A stretch of 64,000 nucleotides of DNA from Robiginitalea marina (GTDB lineage: Bacteria; Bacteroidota; Bacteroidia; Flavobacteriales; Flavobacteriaceae). Positions 59,537 to 64,000 of this stretch are shown here, piece after piece; position 1 is the stretch's first letter; every line of letters starts with the position of its first letter. The stretch spans positions 62,001-126,000 of the forward strand of contig NZ_JAMXIB010000001.1 in assembly GCF_024006985.1 (NCBI RefSeq), written 5' to 3'. Under the pieces are notes generated by a model. That model did no database searches. It saw only the letters and a program-made list of their open reading frames with translations, and was not told the DNA's origin. The translations under genes were made by a program, and so were the position numbers.

Positions 59537-61057
59537 TCAGTTGTTTCCGTTTATTTTATCGTTCAAATACGAACGGTCTATCTTACCACTTGGGGATTTG
59601 GGCAGGGATTCCATGCGGATGTATCGGGTGGGGATCATTTGTTTGGACAGAACGGTGCTGAGTTTTACCCGAAACTCTTTAATGCTGATCTCTTCATCTG
59701 ATTCATAACATAATACGATCTCCCTCTTGTTTTGGTCAAAGAAAACCCCTGCATTGATGGTATCAAAGGCACTTAGAATGTTGTGTTCAATCTCACCCAA
59801 ATCTATCCGATAGCCATGGAGTTTAATCTGGAAATCTTTCCTCCCCACATACATCATCTGACCATCTTCCCTGGTGTAAACGATATCACCCGTACGGTAA
59901 ATGCGTTCAGGAAAACTAGTGTTTAATGGGTTTTGGACAAAAACGGATTCAGTTTTTTTAAAATCCCTCCAATACCCCAAAGCCAGGGAGGAACCCCTCA
60001 CGCAAAGCTCTCCGCGTTCACCAATTTCACAAAGTTCATTCCGTTCATTCAGTACCAGAATGTCTGTATTACGGCAGGGTTTGCCAATCGGAACAGATTC
60101 TTCCGGATCAAAGGTTTCGTCCACTACATAGCAGGCACAGGTGCCTGTAATTTCAGTTGGGCCATAAAGATTGCCGTAAATCACGTTCTGATCTCTCAAG
60201 CTTTGAATCCAGTATTCCAAGTGTTTTGGGGGCATTACCTCCCCCCCGAACAAAACTTTTTTTATGGTGGGGGTTTTGATGGAATCCAGCAAACGCAGGT
60301 TGGCGATGTTTACAAATACCGAAGGAACCCAGAAAATCAGGTTAATATGATGTTCGTTGATATATTCCAGAAGTTTTGCCGGAAAGATAAAGTGCTGTTC
60401 CGGGATCAGAAACACGGAAGCCCCCGCAAATATCATGAGGTAGATATCCAGGGTAGACATATCAAAAATAAAAGGCGTCTGGTTTCCAACACGTTCCTCT
60501 TCCGTAATGCCAAATGTGTCCACGACCCAATTCATGTAATCAATGATCGACAAATGCGAAATCACCACCCCTTTGGGAACCCCGGTGGAACCGGAAGTAT
60601 GCAGGATGTAGGCGGGGTCGAAATCAATGCACTGCCTGAAGATTTCAGGCGGGGATACCTCAACATATTCCAAGTCGTCAATATTGATAATTTCAAACTC
60701 CGCATTAATCTCTCTTAGGTTAGGAAGGAGACTAGTATTTGTGATGACACAAAGGGGATCAAGGTTCTTCAGAATCGTTTCGATTTTGGCCATCGGTGCC
60801 TTTGCGTCCAGGGGCGCATAGCAATTCCCCGAATACATGGTCCCAAGGAAAATGGAAATGGCTTCATTCGATTTTGGTAAATAAACCGCTACCGGTCGAT
60901 TGATGCGTTTGTAGGTGTTGGCAAGGACCTCCCCAATAAAAACCGATCTGCTTCGAAGCTCTTTGAAACTCCAGGAAGAAGAGCCATCTACAAGGGCGGT
61001 CCTTTCTGGAAACTTCATGGCCGTTTCCTCAAAATATTCGATCAGGTTTATTTTCAT
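59537..61057 (-). CDS. DltA-like amino-acid/acyl adenylating enzyme
   Basis: The 506-residue protein is a stand-alone adenylation domain: A3 motif ILHTSGSTGVPKGVVISHLS, FIFDMSTLDIYL, A5 GNLYGPTEITGTCACY, A7 YRTGDIVY, A8 VGRKDFQIKLHGYRIDLGEIE and A10 PKSPSGKIDRSYL with the catalytic Lys. These resemble DltA and free-standing NRPS A-domains. It would load an amino or hydroxy acid on one of the ACPs as a thioester. The gene starts the AT-rich run after a 154-bp gap from the upstream acyl-CoA ligase. Confidence 0.87.
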   Translation of the reverse strand: MKINLIEYFEETAMKFPERTALVDGSSSWSFKELRSRSVFIGEVLANTYKRINRPVAVYLPKSNEAISIFLGTMYSGNCYAPLDAKAPMAKIETILKNLDPLCVITNTSLLPNLREINAEFEIINIDDLEYVEVSPPEIFRQCIDFDPAYILHTSGSTGVPKGVVISHLSIIDYMNWVVDTFGITEEERVGNQTPFIFDMSTLDIYLMIFAGASVFLIPEQHFIFPAKLLEYINEHHINLIFWVPSVFVNIANLRLLDSIKTPTIKKVLFGGEVMPPKHLEYWIQSLRDQNVIYGNLYGPTEITGTCACYVVDETFDPEESVPIGKPCRNTDILVLNERNELCEIGERGELCVRGSSLALGYWRDFKKTESVFVQNPLNTSFPERIYRTGDIVYTREDGQMMYVGRKDFQIKLHGYRIDLGEIEHNILSAFDTINAGVFFDQNKREIVLCYESDEEISIKEFRVKLSTVLSKQMIPTRYIRMESLPKSPSGKIDRSYLNDKINGNN

Positions 61058-61211
61058 TGCATTCCGGGATAGAAATTTGGTCTTTCAAAACAGGATTTAG
61101 TCCCTTAAGGAGCATATCCAAAAGTGTTATATGAGAAAAAGGTTACGCCATATAAAACGCAGGAATATTAAAAATCTTGTAAGTCTTTAAGGTTATCTAA
61201 ACTTAAAGAAC

Positions 61212-62675
61212 TTAGATTTTCTTTTTACCCGTAAGGCTCACTGTAAGGTTATCCTGGAGAAGGAACTTCTGAGGAATTTTAAACGAAGAGAGTTTGCCAG
61301 AACAGTACTCCAGAATTTTTTCCTTCAGGGCTTCAGGATCCAGATTATTATTAGAAACGATGGTCGCTTCTAGGGCCTCGCCCAGCATCTCGTCCTCGAT
61401 GCCGCGGATGGTGCAGTCGACCACCTCGGGCACGGAGAGGATCACTTCCTCGATTTCTTTAGGGCTGATGCGCTTGCCGCCCACTTTAATGATTTCTTTT
61501 TGACGGCCCACGATATAGAAGAAGCCGTCTTCGTCCCGATAGGCGAGGTCTCCGGTATGCAACCAACCGCTTTTCAGGGTTTTGGAGGTTTCCCCTGCAT
61601 CTTTGTAATAGCCTGCCATGATGTTCCCGCCACGGGCGATGAGTTCCCCTTCCTGTCCGTCGGGGACGGGGTTCCCGGACGGGTCCACCACCCGGAGGTC
61701 TACCCCCGGGATCCCTTTCCCGATGGAGCCGATCTTTTCCGGTAGCCATTGGGGATCCAGGTAGGAGAGGCGGGCCGTGGCCTCTGTTTGCCCATACATG
61801 ACATAGAAGTCGATCTGCGGAAACGCCTCAATGAAATCCCTGATGAATACGCTGTGCAGTTTGCCCCCTGCCTGGGTGACATAGCGAAGGTCAGGGAACA
61901 CCGTTTCCTTAAAGGACTTTGATTTTTTCAAAAGTACCTGAAAATGGCTGGGGACCCCCGCAAAGCCGGTACACCGGTGTTTCTTGAGATCATTGATCAC
62001 CGACCCGAGAAAAATAAACGTATTGTTCAGTACCAGGCTACCCCCAACCCTGAGGTGCGTATGCAGTAGGGAAAGCCCGTAGCAATAGAAAAAGGGCAAG
62101 ACCACACACATCCGGTCGTCCCCTGTGAGCTTCAGATAGGAAACAATGGACGCGGTATTCGCGATCAGGTTTCCGTGGGTCAGCATTACCCCTTTGGGCA
62201 CCCCGGTGGAGCCGGAGGTAAAGATGATCTCGGCCAGGCGATCTTCCGGGAAAGACGAGTCCAACGACCTTTCCGAATCCCCGCGGGCGGCCACGATGCC
62301 GGGGAGATCCGCTTCTGACAGTACCCTGACACCCTCCCCAAAGGCGTACTGGGCCCTTAACCGTTCCTGGCAAAAGACCAGGGGGCTTTCCGTTTGCTCC
62401 AGGATGTACTCCAGGTTCCCCTGTTCAATAGTATAATTCAAGGGAACGCAAGCATTACCTGATTTTAGGATGCCCAGGTAGGACGTAATAAAAAAAACCG
62501 AATTCGGGCTAACGAGCAGGATGTTCCTGCCCTGCCCGAATTCGTCTTGTAGCCAGGAGGCCAGGGAGTTGCTGTCGCGGTAGAGCTCCGCATAGGACAG
62601 AGGCTCCCTACCCCCGACGATGAATTCCTTGTCCAGTCCTTTGGAATGCTCAAAAACGTAATCAAAGAAATTCAT
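61212..62675 (-). CDS. acyl-CoA/ACP ligase-like AMP-forming enzyme
   Basis: The 487-residue protein is an ANL-superfamily ligase with LVSPNSVFFITSYLGILKSG, the P-loop IIFTSGSTGVPKGVMLTHGN, YVMYGQTEATARLSYLDP, LHTGDLAYRDEDGFFYIVGR and the hinge region DEIIKVGGKRISPKEIEEVI. It ends NLTVSLTGKKKI, so the usual C-terminal catalytic Lys region is at the very end. It is GC-richer than the genes to its left, close to the chromosomal average. It probably activates a carboxylic acid for transfer to a CoA or an ACP in this locus. Confidence 0.85.
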   Translation of the reverse strand: MNFFDYVFEHSKGLDKEFIVGGREPLSYAELYRDSNSLASWLQDEFGQGRNILLVSPNSVFFITSYLGILKSGNACVPLNYTIEQGNLEYILEQTESPLVFCQERLRAQYAFGEGVRVLSEADLPGIVAARGDSERSLDSSFPEDRLAEIIFTSGSTGVPKGVMLTHGNLIANTASIVSYLKLTGDDRMCVVLPFFYCYGLSLLHTHLRVGGSLVLNNTFIFLGSVINDLKKHRCTGFAGVPSHFQVLLKKSKSFKETVFPDLRYVTQAGGKLHSVFIRDFIEAFPQIDFYVMYGQTEATARLSYLDPQWLPEKIGSIGKGIPGVDLRVVDPSGNPVPDGQEGELIARGGNIMAGYYKDAGETSKTLKSGWLHTGDLAYRDEDGFFYIVGRQKEIIKVGGKRISPKEIEEVILSVPEVVDCTIRGIEDEMLGEALEATIVSNNNLDPEALKEKILEYCSGKLSSFKIPQKFLLQDNLTVSLTGKKKI

Positions 62676-62684
62676 GGAGTCCGG

Positions 62685-63665
62685 TTAAAAGATCGGACGC
62701 ATCCGCAGGTATTCCGTGGTCTTTTTCTTCCTTTCGAAACTCTTGTAGATGTTTTCGACCTCCTGGGCGGTGCGGCCCATAACTTCCCCAACTTCCCCGG
62801 CATGGTACTGGTTCTCCCATCCGTACCAGATCAGGTCCATCTCGGCGAAGGGCAATTGGTAGAAGAAGTCTTCCTGGGTCTGCTCAGCCGTATAGGTGTC
62901 GGTAGTAGGGGTGCGGTCGATGATTTCCTGGGGCACCCCGAGGTGCCGGGCCAGTTGGTAGACCTGGGTTTTATACAAATGCCCGATGGGCATTACATCG
63001 GCCCCGCCATCGCCATATTTGACAAAAAAGCCCTGTTCCACCTCGTGTTTGTTCGGGGTCCCGATCACGGCGTAGTGGAGGCGTTCCGCATGGTAATAAA
63101 GCATGGACATACGGGTGCGTTGCTTGAAATTCGTTGCGGCAACGATTTGCAGGTATTCTTTGGCCGGCAGGAGTTTGCTGATGACCTCCCCATCCGGTTT
63201 GATCACGGTAATGGAAAAGATTGCGGGAATATTTTTACTGATATCCTGCTTGATCTCGATTTTGCTTTTGTCCACTGCAGGGTCAAAATCAGGAACGACC
63301 CGGGCAATGGCTTCGTCCCGGCGGCGATAGCACCCAAAGCCCTCCAGGGCCCCGGTGATGTTCTCCTCCAGGGTTTCCACCCCGAATTTTGCAGCCAGCT
63401 TCAGGGCCAGGGACTTGCTGTCTCCGCTGGAATCCTGTTCCGGCAGCATGATCCCGGTTACCTTCTCCGGGCCAAAGGCTTTCACACTGAGGGCCAGGCA
63501 AACCGAGGAATCGATCCCTCCGCTAATGCCGACGACCCCGCCGCGACGTTGCAGCGTTTGTCCGACATCCTTCCGAAGCTTTTCTGCGATCCGGTCGCAA
63601 ACCGCTTCGATATTCTCGAGATGCAGGATGTCTTTGGAGAAGGGCTTAACTTGTGTAGTATTCAT
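62685..63665 (-). CDS. NAD+ synthase-like amidotransferase/synthetase
   Basis: The 326-residue protein has the NAD synthase (NadE) ATP-pyrophosphatase motif VVGISGGIDSSVCLALSVKAFG, then FKQRTRMSMLYYHAERLHYAVIGTPNKHE and VEQGFFVKYGDGGADVMPIGHLYKTQVYQLARHLG, matching the NAD synthase domain without the glutaminase domain. In polysaccharide loci such NadE-like proteins often occur next to asparagine synthase-like genes, and here a partial one lies directly upstream. So a sugar- or amide-modifying role is possible; housekeeping NadE cannot be excluded. Gap to the ligase is 9 bp. Confidence 0.82.
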   Translation of the reverse strand: MNTTQVKPFSKDILHLENIEAVCDRIAEKLRKDVGQTLQRRGGVVGISGGIDSSVCLALSVKAFGPEKVTGIMLPEQDSSGDSKSLALKLAAKFGVETLEENITGALEGFGCYRRRDEAIARVVPDFDPAVDKSKIEIKQDISKNIPAIFSITVIKPDGEVISKLLPAKEYLQIVAATNFKQRTRMSMLYYHAERLHYAVIGTPNKHEVEQGFFVKYGDGGADVMPIGHLYKTQVYQLARHLGVPQEIIDRTPTTDTYTAEQTQEDFFYQLPFAEMDLIWYGWENQYHAGEVGEVMGRTAQEVENIYKSFERKKKTTEYLRMRPIF

Positions 63666-63677
63666 GTTTTTAATTGG

Positions 63678-64000
63678 TTACGTTGATATTACCTTATTTT
63701 CGATTACGATTTTGTCGGGGACCAGCCATTCGGCTGCCTCCAGGGGGATGTTTTTCCGGTTCACAAACTGGTCGTGGAGCATTTGCGTCGAAAGGACTGC
63801 CGTCAGGGCCATGTTGTCGACTTCCGAAATGCGCTGGCCGGTCCGCATCTTATCCAGCAATCGGTCTGTGTGTTCCGGGTTGAAAATACCCGCGGAGCGG
63901 ATTCCCTCCGCATTCAGGTATTCCGGATAGGCCAAGTCCTTTTCCGAAACAAAAACCGACCGGATTGGGGCCCGGTAGGCTTGTTTGGGGCGGTTCAGGA
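63678..64000 (-). CDS. asparagine synthase-like protein (C-terminal part only)
   Basis: Only the C-terminal 107 residues lie in the window; the frame is open to the right edge. The sequence begins LNRPKQAYRAPIRSVFVSEKDLAYPEYL, the C-terminal signature of class B asparagine synthetases (RPKQxYRAPI), followed by SAGIFNPEHTDRLLDKMRTG, the same family. It would transfer an amide from glutamine to a carboxylate. It is the first gene in the window of the minus-strand polysaccharide cluster, 12 bp from the NadE-like gene. Confidence 0.88.
   Translation of the reverse strand, partial: LNRPKQAYRAPIRSVFVSEKDLAYPEYLNAEGIRSAGIFNPEHTDRLLDKMRTGQRISEVDNMALTAVLSTQMLHDQFVNRKNIPLEAAEWLVPDKIVIENKVIST

Overview
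The window looks like a chromosomal segment of a GC-rich member of the Flavobacteriaceae (Bacteroidota), something like Robiginitalea or its relatives. This rests on TAnnTTTG-type -7 promoter elements, scarce Shine-Dalgarno sequences with several TTG/GTG starts, SusC-style TonB receptor architecture, thrombospondin-3-like secreted proteins, bacillithiol synthesis (BshA), a THUMP-like methyltransferase and a Bacteroidota-type LptD/TamB/MCE envelope set. The genus is inference only.

Layout. 0-2.7 kb: partial archease (minus), acetyl-CoA synthetase, small secreted protein. 2.8-3.6 kb: one intact tRNA-Arg(UCU) preceded by two tandem truncated tRNA-like copies, its terminator, then 115-bp repeats that carry inverted versions of that terminator. 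3.6-8.5 kb: a compact NAD-linked [NiFe] hydrogenase operon hoxF, hoxUY (one fused polypeptide), hoxH, hoxW. 8.5-10.4 kb: a secreted surface protein. 10.9-15.0 kb: a three-gene unit of c-type haem protein, permuted papain-like enzyme and 7TM adenylate cyclase. 15.1-16.8 kb: a YdeI/OmpD-like protein and an Acg-family nitroreductase. 16.8-20.2 kb: TonB receptor unit with a small CxxC protein and a lipoprotein. 20.3-22.2 kb: divergent stress cluster (cysteine-less ArsC-like protein, small protein, tandem UspA, membrane protein). 22.3-29.7 kb: esterase, DUF255 thioredoxin-like lipoprotein, GMC dehydrogenase with its Tat-exported small subunit, GH130-like protein, VanX-like dipeptidase. 29.7-34.5 kb: minus-strand tsaD, rsmE, DUF4159, AI-2E family permease, THUMP-like methyltransferase. 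34.5-45 kb: TamB, pfkA, gapA, BadF-type kinase, RidA, LptD. 45.3-55.9 kb: amidase, MCE protein, two Fe-S proteins, GH3/beta-lactamase fusion, bshA, OmpA-like protein. 56-64 kb: a minus-strand, partly AT-rich surface-polysaccharide locus with asparagine synthase, NAD synthase-like protein, two adenylating enzymes, two acyl carrier proteins, a KAS III, a sugar acyltransferase and a GNAT-like transferase.

The strongest non-obvious signals are two. First, Crp/Fnr-like palindromes (TGA-N6-TCA) recur upstream of the archease/acs pair, the hydrogenase, the nitroreductase and both arms of the stress cluster. In three of the five promoters the box centre lies exactly 33 bp from a good TAnnTTTG-like element, so these scattered genes look like one redox or anaerobic-stress regulon. 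Second, the 56-64 kb locus appears to contain a small acyl or aminoacyl assembly line for modifying an amino sugar. The hydrogenase also has unusual features: the HoxU-HoxY fusion and a Gln in place of the usual His at the HoxH maturation site.
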